The notes under the pieces were generated by a model. That model saw only the letters and a list, made by a program, of their open reading frames with translations. It was not told the DNA's origin and made no database searches. From positions 372,001-436,000 of the forward strand of contig NC_054389.1 of assembly GCF_001625195.1 (NCBI RefSeq): a stretch of 64,000 nucleotides of DNA, read 5' to 3'. Numbering within the stretch: the stretch's first letter is position 1; each line of letters starts with the position of its first letter. Below, piece after piece: positions 12,437 through 23,326 of this stretch. This stretch comes from Drechmeria coniospora. Its lineage: Eukaryota; Ascomycota; Sordariomycetes; Hypocreales; Ophiocordycipitaceae. Both the position numbers and the translations under genes were made by a program.

Positions 12437-13020
12437 TCTTGCAATTTGCGTGCGCAAGAGGAGGGGTAGTAGAAGTATATCGCACGGACCAGGGAATCAA
12501 TCAAGCTATTAGTAACAGCATAAGGGGTGCCAGTTAGTAACTAGGCAAGAGTATACAATTGGTAGTACCGAATTATACAAACGAATGCGATTATATTTCA
12601 AAAGAGAAACTATTCTAAGGGAATGGCTACTGCCTTATATAGGTGTAGAAGTATAGTAGAGACTGTTCCAGCTTATTCCATAAGGTTCCAGCTTATTCCA
12701 TAAGTAGGGTAAGCAACATTCCGGCTTATTCCAAGGAGTTCCAGTACATTCCATGAGTGGGGTATGGAATATTCTAGAATATTCTAGAATGTTCTAGAGC
12801 ATTCTGTACTATACCTAATTAGGCAAGTATCTCTAACAATAGTTTAGAGAAATAGTATGTTGTATACTATTAGTCAGCTCTATATACTTACTTATACTCT
12901 CAGTATAGTATAGTATATCTACCAGCAGTAGTACTTCTGACAGTTGCTACTGGTAGTAGCAATAATAGGATAGTATCCTATTTAGGTAGTCTTACTAGTA
13001 TAAATCCTAGTATTTTAACA
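12437..13020 (-). repeat. LTR-A (584 bp), 5' LTR of copia copy 1
   Basis: It runs from tcttgcaatttgcg to tattttaaca in plus reading. It has the same length and subtype as the LTRs of copy 2, including the run of ATTCTAGAA repeats and the CTATATAAGGCAG TATA region. The ends are TGTTAAAA...TTGCAAGA in element orientation, not TG...CA. Confidence 0.9.
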
Positions 13021-13025
13021 ATAAC

Positions 13026-13931
13026 ACCCGGCACGGGGGCAAGGGTATAGGTAGGGCGCATAGGGGCGGGCTCCATCTCGGCCAGGGCTAGGGTGCAAGC
13101 CCAAACCCGGCCTAGGGCCAGAAACTCAGGCAAGAGGACGGCGTAAGCGCCCGGTACAGTACCAACCTTAGGGCGGGCCTTAACTAGGATGTAGACGTTG
13201 CGCTAGGCGCAAGTACGAAGGTCGCACAGGGCGCAATACAGCTAAGGGCGCGCGGTAAATAAATACAGTACCTAAATGCATTTAGCGTATGCGCGCGCGT
13301 ACGCACAGCAACCAGCACTACGGCCCGGCACGCAGTCGTTGCGGCCGCTAGTAACGAGGCGATTAACGCAAGGGAGGTATATCCCGCGCACCTCCTCCGA
13401 AAGTGCAAACTCCTTATCGGAGGAATTACCCTCCACTAAGTATTCGCCTAGGGCGCAGTAACAGTCCGACTTATCGGTATAATGGCCGTAATGCAGGCCC
13501 GAACCGCATCCGGGGGGGGGGGGGGGAGTACCTGCAGCAGCAGATATAATAGCAGCGGCGGTAGCAACGGAAAGATAAACAAGTCCTCCACAAGGGAGGA
13601 GCAACAGCAGTAAGAGTAGGATTAACAGTTCCTATTATTACTAGCTTATTAGCCAACGGCCCGAAGGATATACGGAACGGCCCCAACAAAGAAGCAGTAA
13701 CCTACCTTACGGGGGAGGAACAACAGCAATAGAGGAGCAAGCACAATAGGAGGCAGCAAAAGAGTCAACAACAAATCGCACGGTAAGAAGCTAGAAAACG
13801 GGCAGGTACAATAGTTAAAGGAAAGAGGAACAACAAAGCGCAACAGGAAGGGAACGGAGAGGGCAATACAAAGGGAGTAGTAAGGGGGAAAAGCAAGGTA
13901 ACACCAGGCGCCTTAGGTACCCGAGGAATAC
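13026..13931. other. GC-richer unassigned block with a long G run
   Basis: Sequence left of the LTR-B insertion is clearly richer in G+C and CpG than the transposons around it. It contains a G homopolymer of 14 or more at about 13511-13526. Plus-strand translation near 13560-13920 gives a Gln/Lys/Arg-rich run (for example EARKRAGTIVKGKRNN) with a few stops. This could be the tail of a DNA-transposon protein, but I do not recognise it. No convincing gene. Confidence 0.35.
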
Positions 13932-14839
13932 TGTTAAAATTACTGGTATTTATACTAGTAAGACTACCCAAATAGGATACTATCCTATGTGTTGCCATTT
14001 GCAACACCGGGCAGCAGTACTACTGCTTGCCCATATACTACCACTGTACTGCACGTACAGGTAGTATATCGAGTTGACGAATTGCACTTGCTATGCAAAT
14101 TCTCCTCGCTTCGACTTGGTACAATTGATGGCAGTACTACTGCCCAGCCAATTTACTACTGTCGCACGTCACGTGCAAAGTGGTACTTGGTCGACCAAGC
14201 AAGATCATTGATCGGGCCGTCAATTGACGCGCTCCCAACTACTACTAGTAGTTGCCTGCCAACAGTACTACTGTTGCGCGGGAGGACCCACCCAACTGCA
14301 ACTAGCAGTTGCTTGCCAGTAGTACTACTACTGGCCCGCTCGACTACTGCAGCACTGCTGCTGTACTGTCGCGACCGAACCCTAATACTGATCAACCCTG
14401 CTAGTTGCAACCAACTTGCAGTATGACTCAACCAGAGTATTTGGAGCTGCATTGAATGCAAGCAGATTGTTCGGAGATGCATTGTATGGAATCAGACAGA
14501 ATTCCAACACGTGCACATTGCACTGATTGAGGTACTACCTCTCAGGTATAAAATGGTCCTCCCTTTCCTACACTCTTAGATAGTTAGGCACACACAAGAC
14601 GCACACGCTGAAAACACACGCACGCGCGCAAGCAAGCACAAGAAACACAACAGTCTTTCTTTTCTGAATTGTCCCTTGGCACTCCTATTTGACTTATTCA
14701 AATCTGTATTCCTTGCCCAGTTACTAACTGGTGCACTTCCTGCTGTTACTAACAGCCTCGATTGATATCCATTTTGGATAGTCCGTGCAACTGAACTTCC
14801 ACTGCGCACCCTTCCTATTTTACCCCTTTTATTTTAAGA
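13932..14839 (+). repeat. solo LTR-B (908 bp)
   Basis: It starts TGTTAAAATTAC and ends TTTTAAGA, with AATAC on both sides (13927-13931 and 14840-14844). It is the cleanest LTR-B copy. Between 14130 and 14334 it carries a row of perfect palindromes (14130-14144, 14236-14254, 14260-14276, 14316-14334, among others), four of them centred on TACTA. A TATA-like gtataaaatgg lies near 14547. Confidence 0.93.
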
Positions 14840-14844
14840 AATAC

Positions 14845-15125
14845 CTAAGGAGGGGACGAAGCAGGGTAGAGTTAATTGCCCTAGGCACCCGGTAAACACC
14901 TAGGGAGGGGCCAAGGCAGGGTAGAGTTAGTCGCTCCAGGCAACTAGCAAGCTCCCGACAGGGGACAATGCGGGGAGGAGGCCGCGCGTACTTAGTACCC
15001 AACAAATACCCGAAAAATTTTTTTTTTTTTGGGGGGAGCTATAGATTGGGAAGCCAGCCTAAGGAAGGGTGGGTTAGCTACGGCTACAGCTAGACTTTAC
15101 TTCGAACGGGTAGAGCGAGACGGTA
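14845..15125. repeat. right half of the GC-richer block with a two-unit direct repeat
   Basis: Directly after LTR-B, two related units of about 53 bp follow each other (14845-14949), both containing GGCAGGGTAGAGTTA-like blocks. A run of T then G lies near 15020-15036. Nothing gene-like was seen. Confidence 0.45.
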
Positions 15126-15297
15126 TGTTATAGTATCCGGCTTAGCCCGATATAGGAGAACGGAGGGAACCAAGGGACCCACTAGGAGGAACGCATATAA
15201 CTAAAAGCCCTAGTTACCAAGTAGTTTTCCTATCCTTTAAGTCTTTTAATAAACATCATTAAGAGTCCTAGAGCAGCCGCCTAGCGACTCCGTAACA
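15126..15297. repeat. LTR-D copy (172 bp), left arm of an inverted pair
   Basis: It reads TGTTATAGTATCCGG to CTCCGTAACA, the same orientation as the copy at 55083 and opposite to the next copy at 15345. The flanks (cggta left, tattt right) are not a duplication. Confidence 0.82.
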
Positions 15298-15344
15298 TAT
15301 TTATAGAAATAGGCAAGGGTCTTAAAAAGCCTATTCTACTTTTG

Positions 15345-15515
15345 TGTTAAGGAGTCACTAGGCAACTGCTCTAGGGCTCTCAATGATGTTTATTAAAAGA
15401 CTTGAAGGAGGGAAAACTACTTGGCAACTAGGGCTTCTAGTTGTATACGTGCTTCCTAGTAGGTCCCTTGGTTCCCTCCGTTCTTGTATATCGGGCTAAG
15501 CCCGATACCATAACA
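15345..15515. repeat. LTR-D copy (171 bp), right arm of an inverted pair
   Basis: It reads TGTTAAGGAGTCAC to GATACCATAACA. Only 47 bp separate it from the oppositely oriented copy at 15126-15297. Its flanks (ttttg, actac) do not match, so the pair is probably a rearrangement product and not two clean insertions. Confidence 0.82.
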
Positions 15516-15646
15516 ACTACTAAGTTTGCACTCTTACTTAGTTACTAACTGGCACCCCTTATACTGTTACTAACAGCTTAATTGATTCCCTGGTCCGTGC
15601 GATATACTTCTACTACCCCTACCTCTTGCGCATACAAATTGCAAGA
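15516..15646 (+). repeat. 3' fragment of an LTR-A
   Basis: The last ~130 bp of an LTR-A: the palindromes AGTTACTAACT and CTGTTACTAACAG, then the tail ending TTGCAAGA. The LTR-D at 15345 abuts it on the left, in place of the rest of LTR-A. Confidence 0.8.
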
Positions 15647-16400
15647 GTACTGCCTATAGCACTACTGCTGCAGTACTGCTATTGACTCCCGGTAACCCTA
15701 TAGGTGCCCTGGTGCTGGCCTTGCAGGCCCTAACGCCGTTGCGTAGCGGTAGCGTACAGTAGTAGTAGCTATAGATGCTAGTATGCGGTTTTGCTAATGC
15801 CGTATAAGGCCTGCGCAACCATTAGGGCGCGCAGGACGCCCGCCTTAACAGCTTTAAGCTAGTACAGTAATAGCAGTCGGGCCTTATGGCCGCAATTTAC
15901 AAGGAGCTGGTTACTGCCTACCGTACCTGTAAGGCGAGTGTATCTTATTTGCCCTGCCCCCCCCGTTGGGGGCCTCGGTCCCCCTCCTCCCCTTATTATA
16001 CTACTGCCGATTGTTCCGGCCCGTCTCGCCTTACTGCCGCCTTACCTTCTACCGCCTCCGGTAGTACTTGCGCCTGCTACGTCTTGTTTACGGACGGCCT
16101 TCTAGTACCGACTTAACCCCTTTACCTCTCGTCCTTAGTTAAGGATAACTTAAGCGAGCTACCGCCTCCCCCCGGCCAATAAGGGCCTAACGCTTATACT
16201 TTACTTATAGCGCCCCGATTGGGGCTAGGAATTCGTTAGTGCCGGCCTGGGTCCTTTATCTTAAGACATTCCAATTTAGAGCGGAGTAGTTACTTACGCC
16301 CCTTTCGGGCTAGGTAAATGCGAGCCGTACTAATACTATTATCGTAAGGAGACTAGTCCGTTATAAGTAAGTACACTACTCTATTTTTGCTTGTAGTCTA
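15647..16400. other. unassigned GC-richer stretch, no supported gene
   Basis: This has higher G+C than its surroundings and a C run near 15956-15964. A 76-codon plus-strand open stretch (15886-16116) has no recognisable features. It lies where the 3' end and 3' LTR of gypsy 2 would be expected, but no LTR-F was found here. Confidence 0.35.
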
Positions 16401-19400
16401 CTAGTACTTTGGTCTCCTATAGGTTTTCTAGCGGTTCCTATATAGGTTAGGTATACCCGGCCTATTTAACCAGATCGTTATAGCGCTTACCTTGCCCTTA
16501 CGCATTCTTTGCGGCTAGGATTTCCTCTATAATATACTTATCCTATAGTACTCCGTCCTTATCCTCTACCAAAAGCGGCCCTAGCTCGGTATTCGTTAGG
16601 GCTTAACTAATAGCAGATCCGTTGCGGCTCGCTCTACTAGGTCTATATAAAAGTAGGGTGCATACCTTAGGGGACGTCTAGCATAAGTATTGCTTGCTTC
16701 TTTGTACGGAATAAAGTATCCGTACTTTGTAAGCCGATTTGTTACTACGAATATGCTATTATATTCTACCTTAGTTATTGGTTCTTTTGATAGGGGTAAC
16801 TTGGTTATATAGTCGAATGCAATCGAGTCCTATAGTTTCGTTGGTACTAGTAGTAGTTGCAGTTCTCTATATGGTTTGTGGCGTGCAGCCTTGATTCGTG
16901 CGTATGTAATGCATTTACTAATAACGGATTGTACCTTTTTCTTAATCTGTAGGAAATTAAAGATTCGCCGTATTCGATCCATTGTCCTATGGATTCCTTA
17001 GTGTCCGCTAGTAGGGTGTGCATGAAGTTCGGAAATAACTTCTTCCTGTACTAAAGTTGGTATGTAAATTTTGTCTTTGTACTTGGCTGTACCGTTGTCC
17101 TATTGCACTTGTATGTTATCCTAGTTTATGCCTTTATATGCATTCTTGATTTTTTTAAGGATGCTGTCGTTAGCTTGTACCTTGAATATAGCGTTGAGCT
17201 GTTTTTGCTGATAATTTCCGCTTTTGTTAATCTCTAGGAGGGAGTTGTTTTTTTTCTGTAGGTACTCCTGTATTGTAGTTGCTTTATCGACTAAGAGCAT
17301 TGGCTCTACTATTTTTAGATCCTTTCCGGTAGATAATTTTATAGTTAAATTCTAATAAGTATTTAGCCTATCGAATTTATCGTCTATTAAGTTATTAAGT
17401 CGTTGCAAAGTATGCAATATTCTTGTAATCCGTATATACTTTTACCTTATACTTACTACTAAGGAGATAGTATCTCTATTCCTTAAAGGCGTTAATAATT
17501 GCAAGGAATTCTTTATTGTAGATAGGATAACTAAGTTCTGCTTCGTATAGCTTCTTTAAGTAAAATGCTATAGGTCTTAGTTTTCTGTTGTCTCCCTTCT
17601 GTCCAATCTGAGCTCCTAAGGCGTAGTCTGAGGAGTTAGTTTCGAGTTCGATTTACTTATTTGGGTCGAAGGTTACTAGAACTGGTTCCGATGTAATTAG
17701 ATCCTTAATTTGCTGAAAGGCTAGTTCGGCTTTCGGTCCCTATATAAAGGTACGTTCCTTCTTAGTAAGGTTGTATAGCGGTATAGCAATCTTGCCAAAG
17801 TCTTTAATAAATTGTTAGTAGTAGTTGGTAAATCCGAGAAAACTTTGAATATCTCTAACGTTTCTTGGCGTTGGCTATTCTATAACTGCTTTGAGTTTTG
17901 CAGTTTCTATTTGTATTTCTCCTGGTCTGATAGTATGCCCGAGGAAGTTAACTTCCTATGCGTGGAATGTGCTCTTTTCTGGTTTAACTAGTAACTTTGT
18001 ACTCTAAAGTGTACTTAATACCTTGTGGATGTATTCCGTATATTCTTTAAGGGTCTCCGAGAAGATTAGGATATTATCTAGGTATACTACTACAAATATG
18101 TCTAAATACTTGCGTAGGATATTGTTAATTATTTGCTGAAAGGTTACTAGTGCGTTTGTAAGGCTACAAGGTATTACTAGGTATTCGAACAGTCCGAATT
18201 TCGTTCTAAAGGCTGTCTTCTATTTATCTCCCTTTTTGATACGGATTAAGTTGTAGGCTCCCTTAAGGTTAAGGGCCGTAAACTATTATTTGCCGTAAAG
18301 TCGGTCCCGAAGTTCCGAGATTAGTAGCAATAGTGTGCGGTCCTTAAGAGTAATGTTATTAAGCCGTCGGTAGTCAATAACTAACTGCAGTTTTCCGTTT
18401 TTCTTAGGAACGAACATAATAGGATAGCCTGCTTTTGAGCTGGATTGCCAAATGTAACCTTTCCAAAGGTTATTGTTAAGGTAGTCGCGTAACGTTTCCA
18501 GTTGCTTCTCGTTAAGGTTATAAATCTTATAGAACGTAGGGTAAGTTCTATCCTTAAGGCAAATTTCGTAATCCCATTAACTGTATTTAGGTACTTCTAT
18601 CTTGAGTTCTTCCTTAAACAGTTTGTTGTATTTCCGATATTCTTGTAGGATATTCTTTATTTGTTCGTCTTGTTGACTTTATTTCGTAAGGTGCTCTATA
18701 TTATTGTTAGTTTGTATAAGTTCCTTCCTTAGAGCGGCAATAACTCTTTGGACTTTTGTCTTTATTCCTTTATTTTGTTTATTTCCGAATCCAGGTTGTA
18801 CAGCCGTATTGGTCAGTACGTAGGTCTTTATTGTCGTCGGCTTTACTGTATTTGTCCCTGTTATTACTGTCTCTGTCTCTATAATTGACGTTGCCTGTAA
18901 CAGCTTGCTTAAGGGGTATCCCTTATTACCCTACTTAGTGGCTAAGCCGTTGCGAAATTTCGCTATCCTCTTCCAAATCTGTTAATTCTAGGGGACTATA
19001 GTATCGTTCTACTATAGCTGGCCAGTCCTCAAGTTAATTAGTAGGTTGCTCTCCCGTAGCTATAGGTATCCTAGTATAAGGTCTCTATCGCTTATGTCCA
19101 TTATATCGAAAGTGATTTGTTCGGAGTGTCCTTAGATATTAACGTCGAGATAATTAATCTCTATATCGATAATTCCGTTATTGTACTGGAAGGATGCTCC
19201 TTTAATGCTGTAGAGTTCATAAGGGTCTACCTTTTGCTTCTATGCGAGTCGGTAACGATTAACGACTCTAGGTAAGATGTAGTTGCCTATTGCGCTACTG
19301 TCCAATAACGCTTTAACGCGATATCCCGCGATCTGGACGTCTAGTACCAACTGTTAACCATAACTTGCCTCTGTCATGCCAAGGGTCCTTGGACTCGTGC

Positions 19401-21727
19401 TTATCTGTAGCCTTCTTACAGATGGCGTACCTCGATTTAATTCCTGGTTTGTTGCTCGTTGATTCATAGCAGTTCTTCTGTACCATGCATCGAGTATGTT
19501 CTCATTCTTTTAGTGATCTTCTGCTGCTTCTACGGGTCTAATATTACCGTATGCGAGTTGCCATTCGAGAGTTTTATGTTGCGTTTTGTATTTTCTCGGT
19601 ATTCCGTAATTTTCTTTATGCTATTCCCGGGCTTTCTCTTTTATGTGCGTTGGACGATCAGGAAGAGGATACTCTTTATGATTTTCACCATTGCACTCTA
19701 GTGCCCATATAGGTCCTAGTACAGCCGAGGGTTTCGTTCTTCTCGTCTGTACATACTAATGCTATTCGAGGACCTTACTGAACGCGTATGCGCAGCAGCT
19801 CTGGCTGTTGCAGGTTGCGTTAATTAACCGATTCATCCTGCATTCTAGTGGAGTATTTTCGTTTGGTTCTATGATAATAATTCGTTTATCCGTATAATTC
19901 GTCTTGGCCTTCCATTTATAAAGTTCGTATACTAAGTATGGGTGAGATATAGCGTAGCTTGTTATCCTAATAGGAAAAACATTATATCGAGCTTTAGTCT
20001 GGAAATGCGTTATGCAATCAAAGTGTACGCATAAGGCCCATGAGATCCGTAAGTAGAGTTCGTGTCCTGGGTTGACTCTCGGATCGTTGCCGTATTCTCC
20101 GCGTAGATACCAGTCTCCATAGATAGCATTTATCGTATTGACTGCGAAGATAGCGATTGCTAAATTACCTCCCAAGGGTGCTGGCTCGCATCGGACAAGT
20201 ACCGATCGCTGAACGTCCGTAAGAGGTTTAGGTTCCGTTTGAGTGCCGATATCTTCAATTCCCGTAAGTATATCGTCGAGCCGTCCGAGAGTTAATAGCT
20301 AGTCTCCCAAGGGTTGCATTTTCCCTGTATAGAGTCGGTACTTCCGCGTATTTATCCTCGGTACGTTAAGATATTAAGCTTCCAGACGCCCCAAGGCCTA
20401 CAAATAATATCTCGAGGGCCGCGTTTTCTCTATACGAAGTAGGTACTTTAGCGTATTTATCCTCGGTATATTCAGGTGTGTCCCCGATACCTATATCATT
20501 GGAGCTCGTGTCGTCGATGCTCCGTTCGTCCGATTGTCGGAGTCGGGTAAGCGTGGCTGCTGCTTGCTTAACATTATCCCGTTGTCTTATAACAGTAAGC
20601 GTTTTTGTTCCCTTTAGTGCCTTAGGGAACTATCTATTATCTTGTTTCTCAGATAGGTGTATCGTGCAACCGTTATTATAGCATATTGTCCAGCTAACGC
20701 TATTATGGTTATTATGCTTCCTATTGGTTTCCTGTTTGTTAGTTGTATTAAGTTATTTCTTACCTTTAGGGGCTGGTTTCCATTTAGGCTTCCTAGGCTG
20801 TTTGTATTGTTAAGAGAAGTATCTAAGTTTACTGCAGTTATAGTACTTCTTCCCTGTCTTCTGTTGGGTTGCGTTAAGGTCCATTCGTCCCGAATTGGTA
20901 GTATGCGCCTATGCAATTGGTTCTCTTCGCTTCTTCTTTTAATTTAGCTAGTAGCGGAGGTAGTTAGATCGCTATAGTTTTCTACCTCTACTATTCTTTT
21001 CTTAGCGTTGTTTATACTGTTTGTCGTTAATTCGTACTGCTATTGCAATATACTCCGATAAATCGTTAGGCCTGTTTTCCTTATAGAGTTCGTCTTTAAC
21101 TTTATCCCTAAGACCTTAATAGAAGGCGGCTATAAGAGTTTTATCGTCCTAGTCCAGCTTCGAGGCGAGCTGCCTAAAGTAGGCTGTATAATTGGAGGCC
21201 GATCCTTTTTGGTAGAGTTCTCGAAGTCGATATTCTGCAGTACGTTCTTTGTTAACGGTACTAAAGGCTTTCTTAATTGCTGTTTTGAAGTTATCGAAAT
21301 CCTTAAAGATAGTACGTATCTCCTTGTCCCTTGTCTCATAAGGGTTGTTTAGGTAGTCTCTTATAATGGGTTCAAACTATATAAGTACTGTTTTAGTAAA
21401 ATATCCTACTGCATAAAGGATCTTGGCGGCTGGGTCGGATAGTTAGTTTGGATAGAATTGGTAATAGGCCCTAAGCTAAGTAAGAAATCCTTAAAGTTCT
21501 CCCGAGGATCTATTGAAAGCTATTGGCTGCTTGGGCTTTACAACTTGTCCGAGATTGGAAACTTCTTTATGCTTAAGCTTTGCGACCTACTCTTGCAGCG
21601 CTATAAGTTCCTTATATATATCTTCCTTTATTATAGTGGATCTAGTGTTGGTTAATAGAGATATATTAACAATATAAAGATATTACTTAGAGGGATGCAG
21701 TAACCTACTGAACAAGAGCGTTTAACG
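16401..21727 (-). pseudogene. gypsy 2: chromodomain Ty3/gypsy Gag-Pol, degraded
   Basis: Read on the minus strand, right to left, the order is as follows. Gag at ~21000-21500 (for example YFRQLASKLD). A zinc-knuckle remnant YNCSKLRYF near 20820-20850, in which the expected Cys, Gly and His have changed. A 137-residue open stretch at 19762-20175, typical of the Gag-protease spacer. Protease ALLDSSAIGNYI near 19265-19325. RT with VIDYRRLN near 18365-18420 and YLDNILIFS near 18060-18090 (YLDD changed to YLDN). RNase H ~17400-17750. Integrase HHCC ~16900-17030 and core DYITKLPLS ~16815. A chromodomain at ~16430-16560. That order and the chromodomain place it among chromoviruses. Stops are mainly TAG and TAA. 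No 3' LTR was found. Confidence 0.88.
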
Positions 21728-22145
21728 TATAACGTCTGGGCTTTCCCAAGGGATAAACCTAGGATCGGGTTTATATTGGCAGAAAGGTTAGGGCGTCTCT
21801 AAGCAATAAGTTGAATGTTACGCTAGTAATAGGTTATAAACCGTAACCAAGTAAGCGTATAGTTAACACTTGTATTGAACGCTAACTAGCTATCTATCTA
21901 ATAAGTAACTACGGACGGGGTTTATATATATCGCTGTTCACTCGATGTTTACGCGCACCCCAAGTGAACTAAGGTTATATTATGGCTTTGTTCACTTAGT
22001 GTTTACTCGCACCCCGAGTGAACACCCTATGTTAGTTGCTCCTAATTGGCCGTTATTCCTAGGCGAACTTCCCCGCAATACTACGTGATCGCAGATCACG
22101 TATATACGGCCCGTTCTTGCGGCCTAATTGCATCAGGACGTAACA
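21728..22145 (-). repeat. LTR-F, 5' LTR of gypsy 2
   Basis: This 418-bp block runs from TATAACGTCTGGG to GGACGTAACA in plus reading and contains a tatatatatc TATA region. The related copy at 33746-34170 has canonical TGTGACGTC...CAACA ends. It abuts the Gag side of gypsy 2, so it is the 5' LTR. It appears to have inserted in an LTR-B, whose remainder starts at 22146. Confidence 0.75.
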
Positions 22146-22618
22146 TTAAGTCATACTACTAGTTGGATACAACTAGTAGGATTGATCAGTATTAGGGTTC
22201 GGTCGCAACAGTATAGCAGAAGTACTGTAGTAGTCGAGTGGGCCAGTAGTAGTACTACTAGTAAGTAACTGCTGGTTGCAGTTAGGTGGGTCCTACCGCG
22301 CAACAGTAGTACTGTTGGCGGGCAACTACTAGTAGTAGTTGGGAGCACGTTAATTAATGGCCCGATTAATGATCTTACTTAGTCGACTAAGTACTACTTG
22401 CATGAGACGCGCAATAGTAGTAAATTAGCTAGGCAGTAGTACTGCTATTAGTTGTACCAAGTCGGAGTAAGGAGAATTTGTATAGCATATGTAATTCGTT
22501 AACTCGATATACTACTTATACGTACAATACAGTAGTAGTATATTAGCAAGCAGTAATACTGCTACTAAGTATTGCAAATAGCAATACATAGGATAGTATC
22601 CTATTTGGGTAGTCTTAC
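22146..22618 (-). repeat. LTR-B fragment
   Basis: This is the inverted LTR-B sequence from the region of GAGTCATACT to the conserved GGATAGTATCC block, stopping at cttac (22614-22618) where an LTR-A begins. It is truncated on both sides, by gypsy 2 and by LTR-A. Confidence 0.82.
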
Positions 22619-23326
22619 TCTTTACAATTTGTATATACAAGAGGAGTAGGTAGTAGAAGTATATCGTACGGACCAGGGAATTAATTATGCTATTAGTAAC
22701 AGCAAAATGGGTGCCAGTTAGTAATTGGGTAAGAGTGCAAACTTGGTAGTACTAAATTATACAAACGAATGCGATTGTTCTATTAAGTACAGTACAGGAA
22801 AAATAGGACTATTTATGCCTTAGAGGTAGTACCTCGACAACCCTATATTCCTGAGCCGAGACCATAACTACTATACTAATGTGCGTATATTCAATCTTCA
22901 ACAACCTAGTATGCCTGAGTCGAGACCATAATTGCTGTATTAATATGCGCATATATGGTCCTTATTAAGTTAGGTAGTTAGTCCGTTATACCGCGCAGTA
23001 GGTTACTTGCTTGGTCGTATTCGTACGGTAAGTTACCAGCTTAATTGCCCCTGTACTATAGTTCAAATTGCTAAGAGTAGTACTCTTGGCTGGCAATAAC
23101 TGGTAGCCGTTGAGAGAATGTTAATTGGTGTTCCGATCAATTGACTCTAGTAGTCGACTAACTACTATATATGTGGGTTATGTTGTAGTAGTAGGTTGGC
23201 TGATAGTAGTACTATCAGCAGTCGCTCCGAGTCGTAGTTCGGAGAAGTAGTATGTTGTATACTATTAATTAACTCTATATACTTACTAATACTCGCAGTA
23301 TAGTATAGTATCTTTACTAATAGTAG
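22619..23326 (-). repeat. LTR-A (long subtype), truncated by LTR-B
   Basis: It begins TCTTTACAATTTG (the 3' LTR end in inverted orientation) and continues through the family palindromes, including CTGATAGTAGTACTATCAG near 23199. It breaks off at agtag (23322-23326) where LTR-B starts. Its TGTT end is missing on the right side of that LTR-B. Confidence 0.82.

Larger units (their letters stand above)
1..13020 (-). mobile_element. Ty1/copia retrotransposon copy 1, cut by window edge and by a nested gypsy element
   Basis: This is a minus-strand copia element. Its 5' LTR lies at 12437-13020, its leader at 12079-12436 plus 4428-4582, and its polyprotein runs from an ATG at 4427 leftwards to the window edge. 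The window starts inside the RNase H region, matching position ~47295 of copy 2, so the 3' LTR is outside. A gypsy element (4583-12078) sits in the leader with the 5-bp duplication GTACT on both sides. The 5 bases beyond the LTR are ataac (13021-13025); their partner would lie left of the window. The order is the usual gag-protease-integrase-RT-RNase H of copia. Confidence 0.9.

Noticed and set aside
13184..13604. Cys-rich minus-strand frames in the GC-rich block as secreted peptides
   Set aside because: Frames overlap each other on both strands, and the poly-Pro run comes only from the G homopolymer.
19459..19701. 80-codon plus-strand frame in gypsy 2 with a hydrophobic, membrane-like translation
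   Set aside because: Antisense to the Gag-protease spacer; hydrophobicity follows from T-rich codons.
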